Shown here: one piece after another, positions 18,657 to 29,752 of the stretch | Position numbering within the stretch: position 1 is the first letter of the stretch | Layout of the letters: each line of letters starts with the position of its first letter | NCBI GenBank assembly: GCA_009746045.1 | Contig: RPFO01000156.1 | Coordinates: 4,116,591-4,180,590, forward strand | Length of the DNA: 64,000 nt | Reading direction: 5' to 3' | Source of the DNA: Mesostigma viride | Taxonomy: Eukaryota > Streptophyta > Mesostigmatophyceae > Mesostigmatales > Mesostigmataceae | Translations under genes and position numbers: made by a program | Notes under the pieces: generated by a model | Database searches by the model: none | Told to the model about the DNA's origin: nothing | Seen by the model: only the letters and a program-made list of their open reading frames with translations

Positions 18657-21600
18657 ATGCCTCGACCTAGCAGTCTGGTGATAGACATGGTGGTGCCGGT
18701 ATTTCGGGCTAGAACGTCATCTGTCAACTGTCAGATTCGTAAAACACAACGCTTGCTAGATTTAATACCTACGCCTAGCTCGGTGTTGCGCAATCACCCC
18801 CCCCCCCCGAATACCCCGAGCAGGCGGCAGGCTCGCATCCTACGCCTGCATGCAGGACAAATTCCATGCGATGAAAAGCACTATTCCCTCCGTTTCCCTT
18901 CCCTCCGTTCCATCCCCACCCCCACCTTCCGCTGCATTTACCCCCATCACCCGTCGCCGTTCTCCCCGGTTGGGCCAGCAGGCATCCTTGGCCCTTGCAA
19001 CTTTCAACGTACGTACATTGCTAGCCATCAGATGGCGACCATAGCTACCGGGTAGAGGAGCTTGTTGCCTTTTGCATGGCACAGTGACCGTGTGTCTATT
19101 CTAGGCGTGCAGGAGCATCGTCTCACGGTGCCTTCTGGCATGGTGCTCACTGACCGCCTGGCAAGCGGTTGGCGTGTTTACTTGGCTGGCAGTGGGACGC
19201 CAGGCCAAGGTGGTGTTGGCCTTTTGTGTTCGCCGCTGGCAGCTGCCAGCCTCAGCACGCTAAAGTTTCTCACCCCACGCCTTATGGTGGCACATATTTC
19301 ACCTCAGTGGAGGGGCGGTCTAAACACCACCTCACGGTTGGCATGGGGTGGGTTACGCACCACATAATAGTGGTCTACCTGAGTTGGAACGCCAGAAGTT
19401 CTTCGAGGACTTGCATAACCTTGAGGGCCGGCCACCCCGGCCTGCCACTTCTTGGTTATGCTGCTCGTCGCCAACGCCACGCTCCCCGTGGTGGGCACTG
19501 CTGGCAGTCGCTTTGCGCCTGCCAGCACGGCTGCTAGCTAACGACAACACTCCCCTGTTTTCTGCCTTTTTGCGGGATAGCGGGATGGCTGCTGTCAACT
19601 GCCACTTCCAACGTCCCTCACAGGACTTGGTCACTTTTCGGGGCCCTAACCACCGTCAGGCCTGTCTGGACTACGTGGTGGTACGGCAGCCCAGGCACAC
19701 TTCGGTTCTGGACACCCGAGTGTTTGACACGCCCACGGTGTGCTCTGACCACCGGTTGGTGCGTGCGCGACCATTCGGCTCCGGTTCCATGTCCCCGAGC
19801 GCCACGCCACGGTGGCCCGACCTGGGCTGGTCTGCTCTACGCCCAGTCCGGGGGGATCCTGAGGACTGGACAGACGCCGAGCACGGGCCGAACCGAGGTG
19901 CCGACAGGCGTACCTGGCGGCCCTGGACGTGCAGGCGGACGTCGACGCGCTGGCCCAGGGTGCTCCCAACGCCGCCATTTTTGCGGGCTTTGCGGCCCGC
20001 GCCCCGTTGCTGGCGGCCCGGCACCTGCCAGTCATGCCCCGCCGCCGCCCCAGCCCGCTCTATACTGCCAGGACCCCAAGGTCTTGGCCGCCCGGCACCC
20101 CGCCTCAAGCGTAACCGGGACCCGCTGCTGAAACCGGTGCTCAAGGCTCCCCTTGTGGAGGCCTACACACATGCTCAGGACGCAGAGGCGGCCCAGTGCA
20201 TCGCAGATGCCAAGGCCTGCCAAGCTCGCAACCAGGGCAAGGACATGTGGTACCACCTCGATGACCGGCTCGGCGGCCGGCGGCAGCGCTGGCTCGCACC
20301 CCGGTGGAGCACATGGGGGACGGCAGGGCGCCGGTCAGCCTTGACCGCGCTGGTTGGCCCACAAAATTTTTTACTTGACAGGTGGGGCTCGCGCCCCCCC
20401 CCCGCCGCTTCCCCCCGAGACGGCCGCCCGTCTTGGTGTTACCGGACCCCCCCCGCCGCCTGCGCCCCCCTCCTCGGCCGCGGACTACCAAGTCCCCGCC
20501 TTGCAGGAGGGCTGCCTTGCCACCAACGGCGTCGTCCACCCCTTCACTTTGAAGGAATTGGACGGCGCCCTTGCCCGCCTGCGGTACGAAACGGCGGTCG
20601 GTGCCGACCACCTTTCTGCTGAGCTGCTGAAGACCCCTGACCCGGCGGTGAAGGATCTTCTGCTGGTGTTCTGCAACCGTGTCCTGCTCTCTGATGAGCC
20701 TCCGCCTGCCGAGTGGCAGACGGCCATCCGAGTCATGCTGTACAAGAAGGGCTCTGCTGCTGACCCCGGTAACTATCGGGGTGTCTGCCTCCAGAGCGCC
20801 GCGCTGAAGGTCTTCATGCGCATGATGCTGCACAGGCTCTGCGTCGCGCTGGACCCACACCTGGGTGAGTCTCAGATGGGTTTCCGTCGTGGTCGTAACA
20901 CTGTCATGGCCTGTATTTGTCGCGCGCCGGTTGATGGAGGAGGTGCGTCGCCTTTGCCCTGGTGGTTTTCCGCTGGTCTTCATTTTTGTCAACTATACAC
21001 ACACTGATACTATACAAGTCTCGAGTGGACACGTGTGTAGTACTCCTACACACACAGATCTCGAATGATTTATCTAGTACCAAATCCGAATGGCTTGCAT
21101 CACTCCCCGGAAAGGAGAACTTTTGCGGCTGTAGGTGTCAGCTGGCGATGCCTTATTAGGATCAGGAGACGTCCGTCCTATAGTCAGCAAAAGTGGGTGC
21201 GAGAGGTCCCCAGTTCGATTCCGGCCTGGATTCATTTGCAGATCGCGTTTTCCGCGGACCGGCACTGAACGCAAATGGTTTTCACCTTTGCGGCGTGCCA
21301 AATCAGAAATCAGAATATCAAGGCCTTGGACACGGTCCTCTGGGAGGCTCTTTGGGCCATCCTAGCTCTGGATCGGGTACCACCAGCGTTTATTGCTGCT
21401 CTTCGTCGACTGCATGAGGGCTCACAGGCAGTAGTGCGGACTGCGGAAGGGACCACCCCACCATTCCCCCTTTGAACACCGGCTTCGGGGTTTGGCAATT
21501 AAGGTTGTGTCCTGTCCCCATATCTGTTCATTATTGTCATGGATCACGCCATGCGCCGGGCACGTGCGCGATTTACTGCTCGATTTACTGCTCGATTTAC

Positions 21601-22561
21601 TGCTCGATTTACTGGTCGAGCCCGGCTTGGACATCCTTAACGAGCGCGAGCACGGCGGGGGGTTAAACATGGCTACCGCCTGTCCGACCTGATTTATGCG
21701 GACGACACCACCCTCATCGCGTGCCCCGAGCACATTCAGACCTGGCTGGACTTTTGGGCTTGGAGGCGAGGGCGGTGGAGCTGGAGATTAGTGTCAAAAC
21801 TGAAGCGATGGTGATTGGGGCCTCCAGCCGCCCACCGCTGCCGCGACTGCTCGACGGGACGGAGGTCCCGTTCCGTGATCGCTTCAAACTGTTGGGGAGC
21901 ATGCTCCCCGACACCGCCGATGATGTGGACACCCGCATCGGCCTGGCCTGGGCCAGGCGCCGTTCGCTCAACACCTGCTGGCGCTCGAAGGGCCTGCATG
22001 GGCGAGCACTGCAAGCGCATGCTCTTCAAGGTCCTCGTCCTCACGGTGCTTACGTATGGCGCCGAGGCGTGGACACTCACAGACACACTGGCGGCTAAGC
22101 TAGACGGCACGGTTTACAGGATGCTCCGACAGGTCCTGAATGTAGGGTTTTCCAAGCATAGGTCATTAGGGTCTTTGTATCAGGGTATGCCTCGTGTTTC
22201 GGACGAGATTAGGCAGCGTAGGATAGCATTTGTAGGACATCTTGCTCGCACCAGCCAGGTCGACACCGCCCTTGGTCTGGCCGGCCCCCAGCGGCTTGGC
22301 CAACCAGGGCGGCATATTGTGACCTGGCCTGGCCCCAAGGACATTCCTAGGAAGCTAGGTAAACCTGCCATGAACTACACCCAGATGTTGCTGGCCGACC
22401 TAGTGGTCCCAGCCCAGTTTGAACACCGCATCCACTCCCTCTCCCTTCTTTGGACTGCCATGCAGAACAAGAAGAGGTGGCAGAAGATTGTCCAGGCCCA
22501 CACGCCAGCCCCTGTGGGCAAGCCACCTCCCCCCAAGAGGAAGGGGCGTTTCGCTGAGTAG
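18657..22561 (+). pseudogene. LINE-B ORF2: endonuclease, RT and C-terminal domain
   Basis: Starts MPRPSSLVIDMVVPVFRART. Endonuclease motifs are visible (ILGVQEH near 19100, LDYVVV near 19670, SDHRLV near 19745). RT: LDGALARLRYETAVGADHLS, GNYRGVCLQSAALKVFMR, ESQMGFRRGRNTVMA, then motif A, which is destroyed by the SINE, and a degenerate motif C region near 21690. A 248-residue C-terminal block is open (21815-22561): LTVLTYGAEAWTL, RRIAFVGHLARTSQ and GKPPPPKRKGRFAE at the end. The polyprotein would nick the target and reverse-transcribe LINE RNA. Multiple frameshifts are present. Confidence 0.88.
20998..21314 (+). mobile_element. SINE-like repeat inserted in LINE-B RT motif A
   Basis: Same repeat as at 41534-42324, 42388-42680 and 62360-62558. 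It interrupts LINE-B between FV(N)Y and IKAFDTV; the intact site is FVDYIKAF in LINE-C near 53625. The tRNA-like core spans about 21170-21230, including the B box AGTTCGATTCC. The target duplication is short (ATA/TATA). Confidence 0.85.
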
Positions 22562-22705
22562 TGTAGCTAGGATTTTATAGACTAGATAGCTTAGAGATAA
22601 GTTGGTTCGATTACGCGGCTTTGCCCACCTCCACCCATCCAGCAAGGAATATGTGCTACATGATCTCCCAACGGAGGCATGTTATAACTTAATTTTATTT
22701 TATTT
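22562..22705 (+). other. LINE-B 3' UTR with terminal stem-loop
   Basis: Contains ATGTGCTACATGAT, then CTCCCAACGGAG at 22665-22676 (4-bp stem, CAAC loop), then GCATGTTATAAC and a T/A-rich tail of TTTA-like units. The same end occurs at 34207-34250, 42980-43020 and, on the minus strand, 48482-48530. It is probably what the LINE RT recognises. Confidence 0.75.
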
Positions 22706-23250
22706 CATCGACGGTGCGATCTGACGGCGGAGAGTAAGTTCGCCTCAGCACAGCGCGACGCAACGGCTCTTTTCCATGTACAACGTGAGATGCAAAGTCC
22801 GTGCATCGCTGATCGGAAATTCCGTCCAACACCGTCGTACAGTACCACCAATCAGTCGCGTCGCGTACCCGAGCCCTTTTCCAGCTATCTCTAGGGGCGG
22901 CGCACTCCCGCACTCTTATGGGTCGCCTTTCCGTTGTTCCGCAGACCCGCAACCTTCCTTCTGCATAGCTTTGCGCGGAACTTTGAGAACTGAGAACCAA
23001 AACCCATCTTTTTCACCGGCTACTAACTTGCTGTCCTCCTGTGTGGACAGCAAGATCATTTTGCTGGCCACTGCATTTGTTGGGCTGTCTAACCTGACAT
23101 GCTAAGGTAAGCTGTAAATTAGTAAAATTCAGCTTCACCGGCTAGACAAGAAGCTGGTTGTCCTTGCTGGAGGTCACTATGATCAGAGATCCTGCGACTA
23201 AAATATGTATGTAATATGGCGCGATCAGGTAAAAATTGGATGCTTTCCAC
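22706..23250. other. Intergenic, 3' flank of the octapeptide-repeat gene
   Basis: No open frame looks like a gene. GC-rich around 22850-22950. The stretch likely includes the 3' UTR of the minus-strand gene; no clear minus-strand TGTAA signal is seen close to the stop. Confidence 0.45.
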
Positions 23251-26200
23251 CTATTCATCGTCAGGCAGCACATCATCTTCCCGCCCCTCCATCTCAGGCT
23301 CTTCCTCGTCCACCCCGTATTCATCTGCTGCATCTTCCACTTCCTCCTCCTCTGCCTCCTGGAAACTCTCTTCTTCAACCTCCTTGGCTGCATCTTCCTT
23401 GGTGCCCACGGTGGGCCCGCCGCGCGATGCCAGCTGTGACTTCTTGAGTGCGGGCGCGGTTAGCGACTTGCCGCGGTCCTCGGGCTCCGCCTCACCCTCC
23501 CCAGCTTCGAGTGGGCCAATGTCTTCCGTGATGAGGTTGAAGCGGATGGGCTTGCGGTTACCCCGCCGCGGCGTGGACACCACGTTGGGGTCGTCCTCCT
23601 CCACCATGTCCGCCAGCCGGCGCTGCAGGCTGACCTTGGCCACCGCTCCGTTGCCCATCAGGCCGCGTCCCCTCGCATCCCCATCGTCGTCGTCACTCGC
23701 CAGCTCCTGCCCCTCGAACTCATCTTCGATCTCCTCCGCCACGGTGGGCGCCCGCACCTTGCTGACGTGGCCGCCCTTGGCTGCTGGCCCCTCGTCGTCC
23801 CACGCCATCTCGCACTCCTCCAATATGTCCTCGTCCAGCACCAGATCCGCACCGGACACAGGTGGCTCCACCAGCCCCACGCAGTCGGCGGGGTCATCCA
23901 CCAGGATGATGACCAGCTCCTCCTCCACCTCCTCGCCCGCGCCCGCGTCACTCCCCTTGTGCGCGCTGCCGCGGTCGCTGTCCAGAGAGCTCCGCCCCTC
24001 GCGGTAGCTGGTGCTGCCGTCCTGCACGTCCGAACGCCCCCGGCTGGACCCGTGCAGGGACAGCTCTACCGCCTCCCTGGATAGGGCCGCCAGGGACTTG
24101 AAAAACAGCCGGGAGCCCTCGCTGTCGCCATCCGAGACCGCGCCGTCCGTGAGGGCAGCGAGGTACTTGTGGCACCCCGTGTGGCCCAGCTGCTTGAGCG
24201 TGAGCGCTGCCAGCTGCTCGGCGGACAAGCTGCGGCGCAGGTGGGGCATGGCCAGCAAGGCCTCCAGCTGCGCAGGCAGCAGGCCCGCCACCTGGTCTGG
24301 GGACAGCGCGGCCAGCTGGCTGGGGGAGAGGCCCTGAAGCGCCTCGGGTGTGACAGCTGCCAGCTGGAAGGTTGCAAGGGACCGCAGCGTGGCGGAGGAC
24401 AGCATGGCAAGCTGGCCGGATGTCAGCTCCGCCCATTCGGCCTGTGGCCACCGCGCCATGGCCCCGCTGACCTCTGCCTCCCGCACCGCCAGCCCGGCTG
24501 TGATGGCCGCCCGCACCTCGGGAGGTGCTGCCGCCAGCTGTTTCTGGGTGAAGGCTGCCAGCTGGTGGGCAGTGAGGGACGCCAGCAGTGCAGGGGGTAG
24601 CGCAGCGAGCTGAGCTGCAGACAGGGCCGCGATGTGGCGCTCCATGAGGCCCCCCGTGGCGAGGCCAGGGGGCAGCGCGGCCAGGGCCTGGGGGGACAGC
24701 ACTGCTAGCTGCTCGGGCGTTAATGCTGCCATCTGCTCGCCCGACAGCAGGCCCGCGGCCACGTGTTCCGGTGTGATGCGCGACAAGGTCTCCAGGGACA
24801 GCGTGGCCGGCCCTTGGCTACCTGCGCGTGCCGACGCGCTTCCCCGGCTAGTGATGCTACCCCCCCACACCCCATGGTGCGCGCGGTGCAGCTCCTCCAG
24901 TACCAGCAGCTGCATGCGCGTGGCCTCGTCCAGGTGATCGCCGCCGCCATCCATCAGCGCGGCCACCTGCGGCGGTGTCAGCGCTGCCAGCTGTTGCGGC
25001 GTCATCGCGTTCAGCTGCTCAGGAGCCAGCGCGGCCACGCCCTGCGCCCCCAGCGCGCGCAGCTGTTCCTGCGACAGCGCCGCCACCGCATGGAGGGGCA
25101 GCGCCCGCAACGCCTCCCCGTGGCCTGGCGCCAAGGCCAGCGCCGCCAGGTGTTCAGGGGTCAGGAGCTGCACCTGGGCCGCGGTGACGTCTGCAAGCGA
25201 CGCAGATGCTGCCCAGGTGGCAACCGCGGGTGACACCACGGGATGTGGCCAAGGGGTTGCGGGCGGCAGCATGAGGCCACCCTTGCTGGGGGAGGACGAC
25301 GCCAGGTGGGCGCCTGAGGGGGACCGCGACCTCGTCCTGCCACCCTGAGCGCTCCCTGGCGGCTTGGCGGACTGTGCGAAGAGCAGCAGTGCGCGCGTCA
25401 CCTCGGGCAGCGCCGCCAGCTGCTCCTGGGTGATGGCCGCCAGCTGGTCCCCGCCCCACCGTGCCAGCTGTTCGGGTGTGAGCGCGGTGAGCTGGTCCCC
25501 AGTCAGCGCGGCCACCTGCGAGGGCAGCAGCGCGCCGATGGCCTCCGGCGACGCGGCCGCGAGCTCACAGGGGGCCACGCCCGCCAGCTGGGTGGCGGAG
25601 AGGAGGGCCAGGCGCGGCACGCCGCCGGTGGCGTCCACGCGCGCCAGCCCGTTGCGCATGGCCTCGATGTCGCGCGGGCAGACGAGCTTCATGACGCGCG
25701 TGAGGGAGGGGGGCAGCAGCCGCACCTGCGCGCGCGTGAGGCACCAGAACTTGAAGGCGGAGTCGTCGCCCTCCTCGTCGCTAGCACCGCCGGGCAGGAA
25801 CGCGCTGGCTTCTGCTGCCCGCCCCTGGCCCTTTGCCCACTGGCGCACGATCTCTTGGTGTGCTGGCGCGATGCGAGATGCCTGCCGTGCGTTGAACGCC
25901 TGCAGGTTGCGCGCGTCCAGCAGTTTGATCTGGGGGGGCGAGGACAGTGCACAGGGAATAGGTAGAGGATGCGCGATTGAGGCCAGGGGCCCATGGCAGG
26001 ACGAGCCAGCAGTAGCTACTACCCATCCACCGGACGTGGTTGCTTCTGCAGCTGCCATGGAACCAGGCAGTGGCCGCATACATATATATGGCGATGAGTG
26101 AGCGCGCAAGCCGGACCCTTATTGGCGATGAGTGAGCGCGCAAGCCGGACCCTTATTGCTTGCAGTGCGCACGACCAGGCCACCGCTCCACGCGTGCGCA

Positions 26201-29100
26201 CACCCAGGCCACAAGCCATTCGGTGCGCGGCAGCGCAGTGCTCAAGGGTTGCGTGGCAGGGCTCTGGGGAGCGCAGGCGTGTGGCGGCAGGGCGCGTGCT
26301 GTCTCAAGCAGTTAGCCGTGGGGAAGCCGGTAGATGGGAAGGGATATGTCTACTGCTACTGGTAGAGCATATATATACAATTACTATTGTTTTCTTCAGG
26401 GTTCTTCTTCTTTTCGGGGTTTTCCTTATGTTGCATGCCAATCTCACCTCCATAATTTATCATAGTCAATGAATATATATATACAATAGAACTACTATAT
26501 ATACACTAGTACTACTATATAGATATCCTCCTATAACGGAGAACCACCCCGAAATCATTACATAGATGTCCATAACAGATATGGTCACAGCCATGCACCA
26601 CCCAGGTGCAAGCGTGCCAGCCGTTCCCTCCAACTCCTTGCGGGTGATACCGCGGAAGGTGTCGTGCACCCGCTGCCCTGCCTGTGCAGGGGTCGCGGGG
26701 CCACACAGAGGGGGCAACCGTGGAGGGATGATAGCACCCAGCCCCGACCATCACGGGGCGCATGGAAACACCAGGAAGCCACGCCGCCGCTGCATGTAAG
26801 CAAACTCATGCTTACAGGTAAGGACACGCCCTACTCGTGCCAACATGGGCGCTGTTCAGGTACTGGGCGTGAGGCATGACCATGCACGAGAGAGAGCACC
26901 AAGTTATGAACTAGCGTGCCAGCGACCCTTAAACAGCACACTTGTCACGAAACCAGTAAACCAGTCTTTCGCGAGATCCATCTCCATCCCGCTTTTCAGG
27001 AACACTCCACAAGCAGCCATGGGTCCTCCCACGTTCCCCCTCCCATTTGACCCCCCATGTTTCCCACCCGCAGGCTCCTGTTTCTTCCCACCCCGGACGG
27101 CCCCCCTTCTCCCACCCCCGACAGACCCCCTCTCAACTGCGTGATGGAGGCCAGTGCTTTGTGGCACCGACCGGAGAGGCGGCACCACGCGTGCGGGAGG
27201 GGGCCACAGTGCGGGTGCAAGGGGCAGCAGTAAGAGCCGATGCAAAGGATTGGCGTGAGCCCAAGGGGGGCCCAGCTAGCGGACCCAACCCAGCCCGCAG
27301 GACACGCGGCTCGCGTGGAGCATCCAGCATGCAGCTGTGCGCCTGCTGCCACCTGTCACCTGCGGCCGCACCGCGTGCCACGCGCGCGGCAAGTTGCGGA
27401 CCTACACCGGCCGCTCACCTGGTCTGGGCGCAGCGACGACAGCTGATTGGCCGAGAGCGCCTTGATCTGCGCAAGGGGGCCACATTGGGGTGGGAGGGCC
27501 ACACAAAGCAGACGCGTTGAGTTTCGTGGGCCTCCCACAAGGTGGCTGATGGCAGCTGCAGGCATACCCAAGGGGGCCAAGAGGGGGAGGATGGAGACAA
27601 AGTGGGAAGAAAGGAAGGGGGTTACAACCTGGCACGCAGTCTTCATAAAACTGCCTTGGGTTGCCCGTTGCCATGGTACTGTATGACCATGCTAAGCATG
27701 GTGCCATCGCAACTTGCCGCGTCGTACGTCTTTTGCCCCCCACTTTTCCCTCAAGAAAAGGGCAAGGTACCTGCATAAGGCCTGCGCTGCAACCACAGGT
27801 GGGGATTTGCTCCACGTGCCCCGCAGGAAGCCGAGGGTCCCTACAACAAGTCGACACTTCCCCCGACGCACGGGTGGTGTCCGCGTGCAAGCACAGCCGT
27901 CCGTCCGTCACTGCTACAGGTAACCCCCTTTCCACGTGGGGAGAAAGCTACAGGCATGATGGAAAGCTACAGGTGCTCGTCTGGCGTCAAACCCCAGCTT
28001 CATTTCTCTTCGACCATGCTGCATGTTGCTATGCTAAACTCCCTTCATCATCCCCAGAGGGGAGACGCACACAGTCCTGCTGCTTGTTGGTTCCAACGAA
28101 TGGCGGAAGTGGCAAATACTGAAGGGGCAGAAGCCTTATTTCTACAGGCCTGACTTATTCTACAGTGCAAGTACTCAAGGGGCAGAAGCCTTATTTCTAC
28201 AGGCCTGCCTTATTCTACAGTGCAAATACTCAAGGGGCAGAAGCCTTAGTTCTACAGGCCTGCCTTATTCTACAGTGCAAATACTCAAGGGGCAGAAGCC
28301 TTAGTTCTACAGGCCTGCCTTATTCTACAGTGCAAATACTCAAGGGGCAGAAGCCTTAATTCTACAGGCCTGCCTCATTCTACAGTGCAAATACTCAATG
28401 GGCAGAAGCCTTAGTTCTACAGGCCTGACTTATTCTACAGTGCAAGTACTTAAGGGGCAGAAGCCTTATTTCTACAGGCCTGCCTTATTCTACAGTGCAA
28501 ATACTCAAGGGGCAGAAGCCTTATTTCTACAGGCCTGCCTTATTCTACAGTGCAAATACTCAAGGGGCAGAAGCCTTAATTCTACAGGCCTGCCTTATTC
28601 TACAGTGCACATGGGGAAAGGTAAGTGAGCTGAGAATGCCAGCAAAAAAAAAATGCTGGCATTACACCCCACATTTGCACTGCTGCTGGGTCCAACCTCT
28701 AAAAAGATGGTTTAGCTACGAGTCAACACGCCAACAATCCCTTCCAAAGTCCAGACATTGCACCCATACATTGACACATTTCAGTTCAGGTTAGCCATGC
28801 CACAACCGTTCACGAACGCAGCCAACACCCTGCAAGGAAGCTCCGACCACAATTGCCAGCGGCATGTTGCCGCCTTCGCTCCTTGCACCTTGCATGAATG
28901 GGAGCGGCGATTCATTAATGGGAGCAGCAATGGTTCCTAGCAACACAGGGTCGTCTGGGCCCATGTGAGGTGTAAGCCAGCCCTGCAGGCTGCGACACAA
29001 ATGCAACGTGTGCCTTGGTGTCTGGCAGATGCCGCTGTCATAGATGCCAGAGCAAGCACCGCGCGCGCGTGCAAGAGAGAGAGAGAGGGGGGGGGGGGGG

Positions 29101-29179
<79 letters not shown>

Positions 29180-29669
29180 CAACGCTGCCAATAAGTACCT
29201 GTGTGGGAGACAGCGCCGCCAGCTGCTCCTCACTTAACGTGGCGATGACCTCGGCGGACAAAGCGCGCATTTGCTGCCCGGTAAAATTAGACAAGTGCTC
29301 TCTTGTAAGCCCCCGCGCAGCATCGGCACTAATTGCTGCCAGTTGATCTGGGCGAAGGGCCAGAATTTCGTCGGCAGACGTTTTGGCAAGCGAGGCAGCA
29401 TTCCAGGCTTTAATTTGTGCAGCCGTAACGGCCATCATCTTTTTCAACGCCTGCGCCTGAGCCGCGTTGCGCGCTTGCAAACTACGTTTCGTTTCTTCCG
29501 CCATGGCCCTAACATCCTTATACTCGTATTTTTCATTGTTTTCCTTAGACTTCGTGGTCACCGTGCCTCGCATGTAAGAGGGCACGTCTGACTTCACCGC
29601 CTTTGCTTTGGCCTTCGGCTGTGCCGCACCCGCTTTGGCGGCAGACGAGGAAGCCGCCTTTGTAGGCAT
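23251..29669 (-). CDS. Octapeptide-repeat (LTPEQLAA-type) protein, at least 3 exons
   Basis: Probable host gene, function unknown. Three exons, all phase 0: 29669-29199 (157 codons, ATG at 29669, donor CAG/GTACTT); 27466-27419 (48 bp, donor CAG/GTGAGC); 25929-23251 (892 residues plus stop). Both downstream exons begin with Ile-Lys codons right after AG. The N-terminus is basic and Ala/Lys-rich (MPTKAASSSAAKAGAAQPKA), then charged helix. The rest is an array of 8-residue units such as ALTPEQLA, ALSPSQLA and ALPPALLA, then a long acidic tail ending EGREDDVLPDDE. No signal peptide or membrane segment is seen. Further small exons may hide in the introns (a weak candidate at 26620-26680). Methionines upstream of 25929 in the same frame are intronic. 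Confidence 0.75.
24155..25615 (-). repeat. Protein-coding octad array in the large exon
   Basis: Repeated 24-bp coding units with consensus (A/R)-L-(T/S)-P-(E/A)-Q-L-A, broken by spacers near 25300 (Ser/Gly-rich), 24860 and 24460. The palindromic CAGCTG (Gln-Leu) recurs throughout. Units have diverged, so this is an old, selected repeat and not a recent minisatellite. Confidence 0.85.
26090..26157. repeat. 34-bp perfect tandem duplication (intron 2)
   Basis: Two identical 34-bp copies starting GGCGATGAGTGAGCGCGCAA, at 26090-26123 and 26124-26157, in the second intron of the octapeptide-repeat gene. Confidence 0.95.
28115..28609. repeat. 55-bp minisatellite, 9 copies (intron 1)
   Basis: Nine near-identical 55-bp units (landmark GGGGCAGAAGCCTTA at 28124, 28179, 28234, 28289, 28344, 28399 in variant form, 28454, 28509 and 28564). 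55 is not a multiple of three and long frames on the plus strand are by-products. It lies in the first intron of the minus-strand gene. Confidence 0.95.
29078..29177. repeat. (G)n and (GA)n microsatellite
   Basis: A G-run at about 29089-29103 followed by about 37 GA units to 29177. It sits ~20 bp inside the first intron, next to the donor at 29198. Confidence 0.97.
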
Positions 29670-29739
29670 TGCAATGTCCGGGGATACGCAGCTCGAGCGC
29701 AGAAAGGAAATATCAAGGAGACAACCAGCGCAGGCCAGG

Positions 29740-29752
29740 AAATATATATACA
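29740..29752 (-). promoter_or_regulatory. Candidate TATA box of the octapeptide-repeat gene
   Basis: Minus strand GTATATATATTTC, about 72-83 bp upstream of the ATG at 29669. Just downstream (29738-29711) is the 28-bp sequence shared with 16761-16788. Confidence 0.45.

Larger units (their letters stand above)
17055..22705 (+). mobile_element. LINE-B, near full-length LINE with a SINE insertion
   Basis: Order: conserved 5' module (17055-17160), ORF1 (17318-18502), ORF2 (18657-22561), 3' UTR with terminal stem-loop and T/A-rich tail to about 22705. It is the only copy here with both ends and is the reference for LINE-A, C and D. Frameshifts and stops in both ORFs and the SINE at 20998-21314 make it inactive. 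Confidence 0.9.

Noticed and set aside
23216-24007. Ser-rich plus-strand frame opposite the octapeptide gene
   Set aside because: Antisense shadow of the acidic, GC-rich minus-strand exon.
25930-26109. N-terminal extension of the large octad exon from an upstream methionine
   Set aside because: The octad register begins right after a strong AG acceptor at 25930-25931; upstream sequence lacks octads and includes part of a non-coding tandem duplication.
28115-28609. CRISPR array
   Set aside because: Units are contiguous tandem copies with no unique spacers, and the sequence is eukaryotic.
28165-28628. Plus-strand open frames over the 55-bp array
   Set aside because: The unit is 55 bp, so all frames cycle; identical peptides recur in different frames. 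It is a minisatellite, not a gene.
28791-29198. Continuation of octapeptide exon 1 into Ser-Leu repeats
   Set aside because: This is the (GA)n tract read through after a strong donor (CAG/GTACTT); it is intron.
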